Assembly: GCF_002165625.1 (NCBI RefSeq) | Contig: NZ_NGNS01000007.1 | Location: 112,819-176,818, forward strand | DNA from: Neiella marina | GTDB lineage: Bacteria; Pseudomonadota; Gammaproteobacteria; Enterobacterales; Neiellaceae | Direction of reading: 5' to 3' | Length of the DNA stretch: 64,000 nucleotides | Shown here: one piece after another, positions 54,911 to 63,914 of the stretch | How the letters are laid out: each line of letters begins with the position of its first letter | How positions within the stretch are numbered: position 1 is the first letter of the stretch | Notes under the pieces: model-generated | The model's database searches: none | The model's input: the letters and a program-made list of their open reading frames with translations, nothing else | What the model was told of the DNA's origin: nothing | Program-made: the position numbers and the translations under genes

Positions 54911-57310
54911 CTACCTGACATCGTGAAAGCGATAAATACGTCCATTCTCGTTCACCTCTGCAACCTTTCTCAAAGCTTCCGCTGGCGACAAACCGAACTT
55001 TCGGGTTAGCACCACGAACAGGTGATAGACCTCGGATTTCAGATCCGCAGCGAAGATCCCAGGATCATCAGACCCCAAACAAATAGACATAGGGACATCA
55101 CCTTCGATCACCTCCTCCTGCAAGCCCATCCAGCGAAAAATATGGTGCTCTCTGACATCGCGATACTGACTGATACGGGTATTGCTGGTTGGAGGGCATT
55201 CTACCGCAATGTTTCGGTCTGCCATTTTTGCCATCACGGCCTGTTGCAATGAAACAACCGCCTTATCGGGCAAGTATTCAAGGGAAACTTCAACATATTC
55301 TGCACGCTGTTGACGCACGTCATCAGATGTCAGCCATTGCTTATACAGCTTCAGCGGCCGTGTCATGCCTGCCGTTTTTGCGTAGTCTCTAGCTAGCTCG
55401 TACTCTTCCAACCAGAAGGATTTCGGTTTTAATGGCCCATCCAATTCACCTAGCATGCCTTCTGATTCAGCCAATACCCCCCTCAAGTTAAACACCTTAT
55501 CGAGGGTGGTAATAGAGATTTCTTCTTCAAGTGAAAACACCTCATGGGCCAAACGAACCGCTTCAATCGCTGCATCACTGGCGTAACGTAGTAGTTCGGG
55601 GTGGCTTCTCAGCTCCCGCCAGATAAACACCAGATCGAGCAATCGTGTCTCTTTGGTCATGGACAACGACGATGGCAAAGAGCGTTTCCAAATATCAGGC
55701 GTGATTCCAATTGCCGTGCAGTGACCAAGACGGTCGCCATTACGCAACGGCAAAAACCTCAAGGCGTCATCTATTGATCGAATACCACTGATCAGGTGCG
55801 GAAAGTCCTCGCCAACATGATAGGTAAAATGAGCAATCCCTGATTTGGCTAACGCCCGGAACAAAGGGCCAAACAACTCCGGTGGCGCGTGCATCTCGTT
55901 AGCAGCAGCATCCACTCCTCTAATCCAGCGTGTCAGGCGTGGTTCGTACTTGAGCATGTCCATCAAGATAGCCGCCTGATTCTTCAAATCCTTTAATAGC
56001 AATGCATAGGGATAGATTTCACCCTTTTCGGGCTTTCTCTTGATAAAGTGCGGCACCAGCGCAAGCTCGGCACATATACTGTTGGACTTAACCTGTTCAA
56101 GATTATCGAGAATCTGAGTGACATTCAGTGGTTGGGAATGCTCCCAGGCCACAGTCATGTGACCTTTAAGGTATTCCCAGTAACCACGCAAAACGCTGAA
56201 GAGCAGATTTTGCATTTTGCTGGGATCGCGTTTCGGAGCGAAACGTCCTTCCAGATAATGCACCTGAGAATACACACCGACACCATGTGCATGTTTGAAA
56301 CGAGATAAATATGATTTCTCAGTTTCTTCCCTCAGTTCCGTCATGGTGTATTTTTGGAACTGATCAAAACCGAAAAAATCGTCTCGCTGAACCAGAAGCG
56401 TCAGATATTGGTTCTGAATCAGTAGGTAAATCCACAACAAACGCTCCAAGTTCTCATTTGCACCATACCTCCATTTTTCGAACACCCCTGTGAGCAAACA
56501 GAATTCGGATTCCTGACTGTATTTTTTGTCCGTTGGCCAAACCGCCGCAAAACCGTACTCTTTTCCATGATGCATAATTGTGCTGTCCGCCAACTGCTGC
56601 GGGTGCTGCAATGACGCCATCCACTCTGGCGACTCCACGCCCTGAGCCACGCGGCAAAGAATTTCACGAATATTGCTCGCGATCTGCAAACGCTCCCTGA
56701 AGGTGGCAGGCGTCAGGGAGGGGTCAATCTGGGCACAGAGTTGTTTCATCTCTTGTGTAGCCCAGCCCTTCTCGAAGTCTCTGACGGCCACTTCTGGGTG
56801 CTTGAGTGCATCCAGCCAACACTCTTCCGCACTGGTGCTGCCATTCAGATGTTGATGAGTTTCGTGCAGGCGTTCGCGGGTAATGTAGTCCTCAACCGCA
56901 GGGTGATAAGGGTACAAAGGCCAGTGAAAGCTATATTCCTGACTTGTAGGCCCGGGGTTAAATACTTGATGACAGGCCATAACCGGCAGGCACGACACCC
57001 TGCTCATCAGAGTTTGCCATTCCGAGAACAAAGCAAGATCGGTTTTGGGACCACCTTTTTCGTTTTTAACGTATTTTTCAGAGATCAAGCGTAAAGCAGC
57101 AATTGGGCCGAGTTTCATATTTCGCTGCTTGAGTTGCTGTACTAATGATAACCAAGCCGACTTGGCTACATGGTCAGGCAAACAGCGTGCCTGCTCGTAT
57201 TGAGCTAGGAATACGGATGACTCCACGCTGTCATCAAGTGATACCTCATCCAACGAAGCGGTATTCAGGCAATGCAACAGTGCTGTTGAATTAAGAAGAA
57301 AGCGTTCCAT
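54911..57310 (-). CDS. rdrB: RADAR adenosine deaminase RdrB
   Basis: A 799-residue deaminase, much longer than ordinary adenosine deaminase and matching RdrB of RADAR. Active-site elements in order: HQHLNG near residue 151, HVGEDF near 497, GHCTAIG near 527, and GSDDP near 748. With RdrA it forms a large assembly that converts adenosine nucleotides or RNA adenosine to inosine during phage infection. AAGGAT fixes the start at the ATG at 57310; the open frame begins two codons earlier with TTG. It starts 23 bases after the rdrA stop. Confidence 0.93.
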   Translation of the reverse strand: MERFLLNSTALLHCLNTASLDEVSLDDSVESSVFLAQYEQARCLPDHVAKSAWLSLVQQLKQRNMKLGPIAALRLISEKYVKNEKGGPKTDLALFSEWQTLMSRVSCLPVMACHQVFNPGPTSQEYSFHWPLYPYHPAVEDYITRERLHETHQHLNGSTSAEECWLDALKHPEVAVRDFEKGWATQEMKQLCAQIDPSLTPATFRERLQIASNIREILCRVAQGVESPEWMASLQHPQQLADSTIMHHGKEYGFAAVWPTDKKYSQESEFCLLTGVFEKWRYGANENLERLLWIYLLIQNQYLTLLVQRDDFFGFDQFQKYTMTELREETEKSYLSRFKHAHGVGVYSQVHYLEGRFAPKRDPSKMQNLLFSVLRGYWEYLKGHMTVAWEHSQPLNVTQILDNLEQVKSNSICAELALVPHFIKRKPEKGEIYPYALLLKDLKNQAAILMDMLKYEPRLTRWIRGVDAAANEMHAPPELFGPLFRALAKSGIAHFTYHVGEDFPHLISGIRSIDDALRFLPLRNGDRLGHCTAIGITPDIWKRSLPSSLSMTKETRLLDLVFIWRELRSHPELLRYASDAAIEAVRLAHEVFSLEEEISITTLDKVFNLRGVLAESEGMLGELDGPLKPKSFWLEEYELARDYAKTAGMTRPLKLYKQWLTSDDVRQQRAEYVEVSLEYLPDKAVVSLQQAVMAKMADRNIAVECPPTSNTRISQYRDVREHHIFRWMGLQEEVIEGDVPMSICLGSDDPGIFAADLKSEVYHLFVVLTRKFGLSPAEALRKVAEVNENGRIYRFHDVR

Positions 57311-57333
57311 ATCCAATCCTTATAGGGAGGTAT

Positions 57334-60144
57334 TTATTTTTCGCTTGCGTTGTCACTTGAAGAAGGGGAGCTACTCTCCCCAACTGATCTAAGGTCAGGG
57401 TATTTTGCACCTGCGATTGTGGCTGTATTTAGAGACATTATTGTCTTACTGGAAGTTTCCGTATCAATACTGCTATCTGGATTTTCATTACTAAACAAAC
57501 CGCTGAACTCACTTTCCGACAAGAAGTCGCTATCAGCTGCGTCCGGTTCGATTATTCCTGCAATAAGATTGCGAAAACTTTCTTCTTTTCCGTAGGATCT
57601 TGGTGAACCATTAACCCCTCCAACAGGAAAGATAAATGGATGGAGAATTGGGCAACTAATCAATAAGAAAAATAATGGATTATTCTCTTCCCATTTTTTT
57701 TCCTTTTCTTTCAATGCATCGTCTATTGTTCTTATTTTCTTTTCAAACTCATCAAGCGAGGTGATCGGGTTTAGCCTTAGTCCTCCGCCAAGATATTCTT
57801 CATCAGTGATCGAGTGATATAAGCTCTCTTCAACAAGAACCGCATGAAGTAAAGCTAAGACATTAAAGCGCATAATTTTCGCAGCATTTGACTGTTTAGC
57901 CGTTCGGCCACTCTGAGAATCACTATAGAGCTTAGTTTTATGCTGATCTGCTATGTTGTTCAGGTTGAAATATAGTCGAGTCCATACTTTGCCAATCAAT
58001 AGCGCTGATGGGCAAATAGTCGTCTGAATTTCTTCAACTTTTTCAAGCCACTTTGAAACTTTATCTATGGCATCAGAAAAACTACTTTCGGCTTCTTGAT
58101 CAATTTCTTCGACTTCTTCATTATCAGTTTTTTTCATTCCTGCACGATCAGCAGCATCGCTCCATGGGGGAACGATACATGTTGGCTGTGCTATTGCCTT
58201 ATTAAATGCGTTAGCAATCGCAGTACCTTCACGATGGCATGCGGAGATATCGGCGATAGCACCAATCAGATTAAAAACACTACTGAAATCCATGAGGTTA
58301 ACTGAAACAACCGAACTCAAGGATGCCGCCATTGCAGCTTTTGCTAGGCCTTTTTCAGCATCAATATTAAATGTATTGTAACCTTCTGGCGTGCTGCGGC
58401 GTGCTTTACGGTTTAGCTGTACCATGCCAAGAAAAACGCCAACCTTTTCATTATTTGGGTTGTTTGCAACCACTGCGCAACATCGATTAGCCCAATGGGA
58501 GGCACTTTCTATTCTGCCCACAGACATATAGGCTAAATACTCACTGACGAGCTGTTCAAATTTGCCACTATCATTTTCTGCCTGTGCCAACCCTGTCACA
58601 AATTGGTTGAAAATGCTGACAGAACCACAACCAACCAAAAGCATCTGTAGGAATTTTGACAAACTTCCCTGACAGTTTTCGCTTACCTGAGAGGCTAAAT
58701 AAATAGAGCAGTTTCTTAATGCCTCACTCTCAGACTGAGGCCGCAAATAAAACCCCGTATTAAAATCACGATCCTGCTTTACATAAGTAAATATATCTTT
58801 GCAGAGCGAATCCATGCCAAAACGGTGTTGTTCATAGTTTAACCCCGCACGATAAATGCTACTAAGCATCGAACCATACAAAGAATTTCTAAGTAAATTT
58901 GGAATTGATACGTCACCTTTTTTGCCAATGGTTTCGTTTTTGTCTTTATTTTTTATAAGCTTGGAATGATTTTTTTTGGTATAGAAATCTTGAAGTACCT
59001 GCATTAACAAACGAACTGGCTGCTTTAGTAGTTCATTAACATACATATTCGAATCTGAACCATCTCGAAGGTTCAAACCTTTCCTAACGGCACTTGCGAT
59101 AGCGTTACGAACATCGATTCCATCCTTATCGCTCATATCAGGCTTAGTTTTAACCTTGATAGTTTCTTCGCCGCTCCCTCCCTTTTCGCCGACCAGTTGC
59201 AGCATGGTTTTCAACTGCATACGCTTCTGAACTGGGAACAATTTCAATAAATATTGTTGTTCAAGGTGCTCCACCATATAGCCCCTCTCAGCTAACCGGA
59301 CAATTTCTTTTTCCTGATCGAGCAAAGTCTTGCCATAGTTTTCATATTGCTTGCCGCGAATTAACTGAGAATAAAGGCGCAAGTCACCTGTCGCCACTAC
59401 CACCAACTTCTGACTATTAAAGTATTTTCTAATAGATTCAAGTACATCCCACCCCGTATCAAACTGAGTATCAATATCATCAAACGAGATCATAATGGCT
59501 TTGCAGTCTAGAACTTCACATGCACATTCAACCAATCTATCAAAGATTTCTGACAAATCCTGGCCACCGATGGAGTAATCAAGCTGGGCATCCAGTTTCA
59601 AAGCGTCACTGAAATATTCCGGCTTGTATTCCTTGTCAGTTAGCAGATGCAAACCACGCTGGAGCTGTTCAAGGTGACTCTGCCATTGCTCCTTTTGCTT
59701 TGAGTGGTGATTCGATGACCAGTCCCTTTTTAACTTGTTGGACACCACCTTGTTGAGGCGAGCTGTCACTGTTACCAGAATAGGTTCATGACGTGGCAGT
59801 TTGGTGGGGTCTATAGTCGGAAGACAATTGATGCTAGTGTCCGAGTCACTTTGGTCTTTATTCAGGCGTTCGACCACACTGTTTATAAAGGTGGTCTTAC
59901 CCGCACCGCGAGTACCATCCACAAAAAACACATTACGGCCTGATTCATCAATAAATTGAGCAACCCCTGGCGAATTGTTAGCTTCGGAGGGGGTAATTGA
60001 GCTTCGAATGCTTTCAACCAGCTGATCACGCAATGTTTTCTGGATCAAATCGCCTTCCTTGGTGCTGCCCGGAAGATTTGGGGCGAACAAATCGATGATG
60101 ATTTCGTTTGTCTCTTTTTTTTCTGTCTGCGTGTTATCTGTCAT
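57334..60144 (-). CDS. rdrA: RADAR ATPase RdrA
   Basis: A 936-residue P-loop ATPase, the partner of RdrB. Walker A is DGTRGAGKTT near residue 80 and Walker B is ISFDDIDTQF near residue 221; a large helical C-terminal region follows. The start is uncertain: the frame is open up to an ATG at 60219, with a TAA two codons above it, and further ATGs lie at 60189 and 60144. The last gives a typical N terminus (MTDNTQ). None has a strong ribosome site. It is transcribed leftward with rdrB. Confidence 0.92.
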   Translation of the reverse strand: MTDNTQTEKKETNEIIIDLFAPNLPGSTKEGDLIQKTLRDQLVESIRSSITPSEANNSPGVAQFIDESGRNVFFVDGTRGAGKTTFINSVVERLNKDQSDSDTSINCLPTIDPTKLPRHEPILVTVTARLNKVVSNKLKRDWSSNHHSKQKEQWQSHLEQLQRGLHLLTDKEYKPEYFSDALKLDAQLDYSIGGQDLSEIFDRLVECACEVLDCKAIMISFDDIDTQFDTGWDVLESIRKYFNSQKLVVVATGDLRLYSQLIRGKQYENYGKTLLDQEKEIVRLAERGYMVEHLEQQYLLKLFPVQKRMQLKTMLQLVGEKGGSGEETIKVKTKPDMSDKDGIDVRNAIASAVRKGLNLRDGSDSNMYVNELLKQPVRLLMQVLQDFYTKKNHSKLIKNKDKNETIGKKGDVSIPNLLRNSLYGSMLSSIYRAGLNYEQHRFGMDSLCKDIFTYVKQDRDFNTGFYLRPQSESEALRNCSIYLASQVSENCQGSLSKFLQMLLVGCGSVSIFNQFVTGLAQAENDSGKFEQLVSEYLAYMSVGRIESASHWANRCCAVVANNPNNEKVGVFLGMVQLNRKARRSTPEGYNTFNIDAEKGLAKAAMAASLSSVVSVNLMDFSSVFNLIGAIADISACHREGTAIANAFNKAIAQPTCIVPPWSDAADRAGMKKTDNEEVEEIDQEAESSFSDAIDKVSKWLEKVEEIQTTICPSALLIGKVWTRLYFNLNNIADQHKTKLYSDSQSGRTAKQSNAAKIMRFNVLALLHAVLVEESLYHSITDEEYLGGGLRLNPITSLDEFEKKIRTIDDALKEKEKKWEENNPLFFLLISCPILHPFIFPVGGVNGSPRSYGKEESFRNLIAGIIEPDAADSDFLSESEFSGLFSNENPDSSIDTETSSKTIMSLNTATIAGAKYPDLRSVGESSSPSSSDNASEK

Positions 60145-60194
60145 ATCCGTTTCGATCCAGTCATTTTGTTTTTTGGCCAGCCTGTGCATCAGAA

Positions 60195-60356
60195 CTAACG
60201 CTTCAAATTGACACAGCATTGCTTAAAGCAATGCTCAATGTCTTTCGCCTTATTCACTCCCCGCTCGATCTTTTCCTTGAACCATTTATGCTCTTCGGGG
60301 AATATGTGTTCGATAAAGGTATGGGCTTTTTCGAATAGTTGGAGTTTTTCGCTCAT
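60195..60356 (-). CDS. Short leader ORF upstream of rdrA
   Basis: A 53-codon frame, MSEKLQLFEKAHTFIEHIFP and onward, with AGGA before the ATG. It ends inside the rdrA upstream region and overlaps the longest possible rdrA frame out of phase. The peptide looks like a genuine charged helical protein segment and not random sequence. It may be a translationally coupled small protein or a frameshifted N-terminal piece. No family is recognised. Confidence 0.45.
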   Translation of the reverse strand: MSEKLQLFEKAHTFIEHIFPEEHKWFKEKIERGVNKAKDIEHCFKQCCVNLKR

Positions 60357-60380
60357 TTCCTGCCTACTGCCGCCCTGCTA

Positions 60381-60412
60381 TCGTTGTTCCCTCGCGGAGC
60401 GTGGGAACGAGA
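60381..60412. repeat. REP-like hairpin
   Basis: CGTTGTTCCC, CTCGCGGAGC, GTGGGAACGA: an imperfect dyad of the GTTCCCACGC...GCGTGGGAAC type common as dispersed extragenic palindromes in gammaproteobacteria. Only one copy is in the window. It lies in the leader region of the RADAR operon. Confidence 0.6.
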
Positions 60413-60507
60413 ATTACGTACAATAATTTTATTGGGTCTCCAAATGGGCCAATTACCCACCATTTGGGGATTGTTCATGCATCTGACTAATACATAACCA
60501 TATGTTT

Positions 60508-60527
60508 TTGCTATGGTATCATAGCAA
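60508..60527. promoter_or_regulatory. Perfect inverted repeat upstream of the RADAR operon
   Basis: TTGCTATG-GTAT-CATAGCAA, 8-bp arms around 4 bases, lies about 150 bp upstream of the first small ORF of the rdr transcript. It is a good candidate operator or protein binding site. No regulator gene is adjacent. Confidence 0.5.
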
Positions 60528-60692
60528 TACCCAAGCGGGGTGTGGAAAAGAAAATACGACAAAGAAAGGTTTTTCACACACTTCTAAATAGAATTAGAAA
60601 ATCTATCGAAAAATCTTGAAAGCAGACTAATGAGGGCGCTTTCTGTAACAACGAACAGGACAGAAATGGTTTGGCACTCGTGGAATCTGCCT

Positions 60693-60792
60693 CATTCTGA
60701 ACTACTCGAGAATGAGTAGTTCTAGCCATTCTGAAGTATCGACACAACTTTATGATTTACATCGATTGCTGTTCTGATTCTCAGTGAGAATA
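60693..60792. repeat. Palindromic seam repeat, site 4
   Basis: A 100-bp unit matching 41821-41920 at 90 of 100 positions. It contains the perfect hairpin GAACTACTC-GAGAAT-GAGTAGTTC and the box CATTCTGAAGTATCGACACAA. The last 70 bases are read on the minus strand as the C-terminal tail of the gene at 60722. Confidence 0.85.
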
Positions 60793-61180
60793 TCCACTCA
60801 CCTGCACTCTGCATGATTTCTGATAGCTCTTTGGAGCGATGATTGATTTGTTTCCACTCTTTTGTATAAAGCGATTCAATCCAGGAAATTCGAGCGATAC
60901 AGTTTCCGTCTCTGCTTAGTATGTTAACTAGCAAAGATGCTTGAGCCCCAAGCATTGCAAGCTGCTCTTTTACGCTCTTTTCGTAATATGGCAGCACCAA
61001 TTTAAACAACTGCGTGATTTCACTACTAGAAGCGTTCTTTATCTGGCCGTCGAGGTTACGTACGCGACGAGCTAGCTCTTTATCATGAGCAATAGCGTCA
61101 TTGCATATGCGATCGATGAAATTGATAAACTTAGATTTTTCGACTTGATTAACAGCAGACAGAATATTGGTAAGCTTCAT
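60722..61180 (-). CDS. Hypothetical helical protein, 3' end within a repeat
   Basis: A 152-residue, largely helical protein with no motif I recognise. Its last 24 residues or so (GEWIFSLRIRTAIDVNHKVV and beyond) are encoded by seam repeat site 4, so the natural C terminus has probably been replaced. It lies alone between the RADAR leader and the 105-bp repeat copy B. It may be a truncated gene. Confidence 0.55.
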   Translation of the reverse strand: MKLTNILSAVNQVEKSKFINFIDRICNDAIAHDKELARRVRNLDGQIKNASSSEITQLFKLVLPYYEKSVKEQLAMLGAQASLLVNILSRDGNCIARISWIESLYTKEWKQINHRSKELSEIMQSAGEWIFSLRIRTAIDVNHKVVSILQNG

Positions 61181-61332
61181 ACAGAATGTCCTTATTCTTT
61201 CATGATTAAGCGACCACTAATCTACCACTATGGCTGTGGTTATTGTATGAAAATAGAGACTTATCAACCGTTATTGAATTTGCATCACAGTCTGTTGGTC
61301 GTGGCGAGTGAATAGCTCTAAGTACTCGTAAA

Positions 61333-61437
61333 TCGGTCAATATCTGGTGCAACACTGAATAACGTGAGAACTTTTGGAAGCAAGATCACTCTAAAAACAT
61401 GAACTATCGAATTATCAGTCAGTTAGGAAGGAACTAG
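61333..61437 (+). repeat. 105-bp direct repeat, copy B
   Basis: Matches 33583-33687 at 91 of 105 bases in the same orientation. It is followed within 20 bases by seam repeat site 5. Direct, not inverted, orientation means copies A and B are not a simple pair of left and right ends of one transposon. Confidence 0.8.
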
Positions 61438-61455
61438 AACTTCCAAAAATTTATC

Positions 61456-61560
61456 CACTACTCGAGAATGAGTACGTTTAGCCATTCTGAAGTATCGACA
61501 CAACCTTCTGATTTAGCTTCCCTATTCTGAACTAGCTGAGAATTGAGCCTGTGCTAGAAT
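61456..61560. repeat. Palindromic seam repeat, site 5
   Basis: Begins CACTACTCGAGAATGAGTA and CCATTCTGAAGTATCGACAC as in site 4, then continues CTTCTGATTTAGCTTCCC and ATTCTGAACTAGCTGAGAAT as in site 1. It thus combines features of sites 1 and 4 and shows that they belong to one family. Confidence 0.8.
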
Positions 61561-61641
61561 TTTAGGTGTTAACGGACTATTGATATGCGTTTAAAGAAAC
61601 AATATTCACATAGTTCGATTACCTGCTCGAAGAGACCAACA

Positions 61642-62367
61642 ATGCTTCCGAAAGAGATTGCAAGCCAGATTGTTTGGCCAGATGGATTGTCGAGTGAGCT
61701 AAAACAGCAATTATGTGCTGTGGGTCAACTTGTCAAAGATATTAAGCCGAAGCCTGACTCGTCTTACGAGCCAGCCTCCGGGATTTGGTATGTACTTGAT
61801 GGGGTTATCACTCTTTATATGCAGATCCCAAGTCTTTCGACAGTCAACAGCGTTGTTCTGGGTCGAGGCGATTGGTTTGGTCACTTTGACGAAACTGAAG
61901 AAAACAACCCGTTTATACAGGTTGTACAGGTTATCCCTCTCATCGCCGTTTTCATGCCATCCGAACAAATCATGCGCCTCGCACAAACCAACCATGAAGT
62001 ATACAAATGGTATTATCTTCAAGGTCTTATAATGAAGCCAAAATGGTTGCAAGCACAGGTAATACGGAGCGGTAGTGTGATGGAGAGAATCATATACATC
62101 CTTTTAGATATCGCGGCTAGACAAGGCAGTTCAGTAAAAGCTACATACCCTATTCCTCTCTCTCAAAATCAACTTAGCTTACTAACTGACATCTCGCGCC
62201 AACGTGTAAATGAGGCTTTAAAGGCTTTAGAAAGAGCGCAAGCGATCGAAGTACACCGAGGCCAAATTTTGTTGACGGATATTTCAAAACTGGCAACACG
62301 TTTACAGGGCTACGACCTAGCATTTCACAACCCTCTAGAAATAATGGACACCCGCCAAGAAAACTAA
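61642..62367 (+). CDS. Crp/Fnr-family transcriptional regulator
   Basis: A 241-residue protein with an N-terminal cyclic-nucleotide-binding-type beta roll (GIWYVLDGVITLYMQ...GRGDWFGHF, about residues 45-95), a dimer helix, and a C-terminal helix-turn-helix (SQNQLSLLTDISRQRVNEALKAL, about residues 180-200). The FNR cysteine cluster is absent. The open frame starts at 61585, but the ATG at 61642, preceded by GAGA, gives the better N terminus. It is upstream of the EAL gene in the same direction, with a 159-bp gap. Confidence 0.85.
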   Translation: MLPKEIASQIVWPDGLSSELKQQLCAVGQLVKDIKPKPDSSYEPASGIWYVLDGVITLYMQIPSLSTVNSVVLGRGDWFGHFDETEENNPFIQVVQVIPLIAVFMPSEQIMRLAQTNHEVYKWYYLQGLIMKPKWLQAQVIRSGSVMERIIYILLDIAARQGSSVKATYPIPLSQNQLSLLTDISRQRVNEALKALERAQAIEVHRGQILLTDISKLATRLQGYDLAFHNPLEIMDTRQEN

Positions 62368-62526
62368 ATCTTCCCTTTTGTTATCACAAAGAACTGTCCC
62401 AACGTCTCAAATCGATATTTTTTAAAAAGGTTGTTTTTTATACAAATGTCCGGTTCGTGACAGATATTGATTTCTGACTACGCATAATCCGCACAGTTCA
62501 ATTAGACAAAGAGAGCGGAGCGAGCA

Positions 62527-63738
62527 GTGGTTAGGGCTGACATATTGGTAATAGGTAATATTTCCGGTTCACAACCGGAACTTAGATTTCTGGCTAATCA
62601 AGTGGCATCAGGTGCAGTGGTCGAAACTGATTGTGCAGAGGAAGGCCTTCACCTTTTGGAAGCAGGGTTTGAGCCCGAACTGGTGATCTGTGATGTGTGT
62701 GTGAAGGGGATGGGATGCCTCGATATAATCAAAAGAATTGGTCAGTTAAACTTTTCAACAGTCATCGCGTTTGATAACCAAATTTGCGAAAAAGTCTTGG
62801 AGGTACTTCGAGATAGAGCTCTGATATTCGGGCTAAAGTCTGTTGTGGCATTACCCTACCCCCTAACTAAAGACACTTTAACTTCACTTATCGAGAGTGC
62901 AACAAAAGATAATGCTGCAAATAGCAAATCTAGACCAATTTGCTTTAAGGCTACTGAATCGGGCGTTGCAGAAGCCTTAGCAGCTAATCAGTTAGAGGCC
63001 TATTTTCAACCGCACGTTGATACCCAAACCAGTGAGCTTATTGGCGCTGAAGCTTTAATCCGATGGAATCATCCGGAACATGGAGTGTTAAATCCAGGGC
63101 AGTTTTTAGAGTCTGTTGCAGGAACTGAAGTTATGCATCAAATAACGCTAGAGATGATTCAGCAGGCTATTTCAGCTGCGGTAAGTTGGCGTTGTATGGG
63201 TTTGAATCTTCGTGTATCGGTCAACGTAGACGTTAGTGATATCGAAAAATCAAACTTTGCCGAAATGGTCTCTGGAATGTTGAACAAGGCGGAGCTTGCC
63301 CCCTCTATGTTAATGCTAGAGCTTACTGAGCGGGAGTTAAGACATGACATCATCGCCGTATTCGAGGGAATGACGAGAATTCGGAAGCTTGATATTGGAT
63401 TGTCAATCGATGATTTTGGAACCGGCCATTCATCACTTGAGCAATTGATAATGGGCCCGTTTACCCAAATCAAAATTGATCGAAAGTTCGTCGCTCATAT
63501 GCTGGCTTGTAGAAAGCACTTGGCCGCAGTCAAAAACACAGTTTCCCTTGCCCGAGAACTTGACTTAGAGCTAGTGGTTGAGGGAGTCGAGAATACGGCT
63601 CAAGTCCGCTCGCTCAAGCAAATGGGTTGCTCCATTATGCAAGGTTATTACTGGTCAAAGCCCTTATCAAACGCACAATTCACTCGTTGGAGTACCATGT
63701 TCAGAGACAGCAACTTGAAAGTTGCAGGAGTTGCGTAA
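62527..63738 (+). CDS. Response regulator with EAL domain (cyclic-di-GMP phosphodiesterase)
   Basis: A 403-residue protein starting with GTG after a GGAG box. Residues about 4-125 form a receiver-like domain with a candidate phospho-acceptor Asp in LVICDVCVKGMG. Residues about 140-395 form a complete EAL domain: GAEALIRWNHP, LTERELRHD, DDFGTGHSSL, KIDRKFV and VVEGVE. Metal and substrate residues are present, so it should hydrolyse cyclic-di-GMP. It overlaps the next gene by one base (TAATG), suggesting a two-gene signalling operon. Confidence 0.92.
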   Translation: MVRADILVIGNISGSQPELRFLANQVASGAVVETDCAEEGLHLLEAGFEPELVICDVCVKGMGCLDIIKRIGQLNFSTVIAFDNQICEKVLEVLRDRALIFGLKSVVALPYPLTKDTLTSLIESATKDNAANSKSRPICFKATESGVAEALAANQLEAYFQPHVDTQTSELIGAEALIRWNHPEHGVLNPGQFLESVAGTEVMHQITLEMIQQAISAAVSWRCMGLNLRVSVNVDVSDIEKSNFAEMVSGMLNKAELAPSMLMLELTERELRHDIIAVFEGMTRIRKLDIGLSIDDFGTGHSSLEQLIMGPFTQIKIDRKFVAHMLACRKHLAAVKNTVSLARELDLELVVEGVENTAQVRSLKQMGCSIMQGYYWSKPLSNAQFTRWSTMFRDSNLKVAGVA

Positions 63739-63914
63739 TGAAACGCTTTGAAATGAAAGCGGCGGGCACTTTTCTCTCCGGTATTCCTGCTTGTATGGTA
63801 ATTCTTTCTATTGGAGTCGTACTGACTACTTGGGCTAGTTGGTACAACAATACTTTAGAAAGACGCGCTTTGTTAGATGACTTTCAGCATGTTGAATCGA
63901 CCAGCCTTTCGTAG
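63738..63914 (+). pseudogene. N-terminal fragment of a membrane sensor-type protein, cut by an IS element
   Basis: The frame starts at the TAATG overlap with the EAL gene. About 55 residues remain, with a membrane helix (GIPACMVILSIGVVLTTWA) followed by the start of a periplasmic helix (NNTLERRALLDDF). It then stops at TAG near the edge of an IS3-family element. Translational coupling to a receiver-EAL gene suggests a sensor kinase or other membrane signalling protein. The rest would lie beyond the IS, outside the window. Confidence 0.7.

Larger units (their letters stand above)
61181..61641. other. Intergenic region with two repeat types
   Basis: About 460 bases holding the 105-bp repeat copy B and seam repeat site 5, then the leader of the Crp/Fnr-type gene. 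No gene is seen. This may be the right border of the defence island or the end of a mobile element. Confidence 0.5.

Noticed and set aside
60353..60577. A 74-codon minus-strand frame upstream of the RADAR operon
   Set aside because: It runs through a REP-like hairpin and a palindrome, and its translation of the hairpin is low-complexity. It looks like leader DNA and not a gene.
33583..61437. Treating the two 105-bp repeats as left and right ends of one transposon
   Set aside because: They are in direct orientation, whereas the two ends of a Tn7-like element should be inverted relative to each other.
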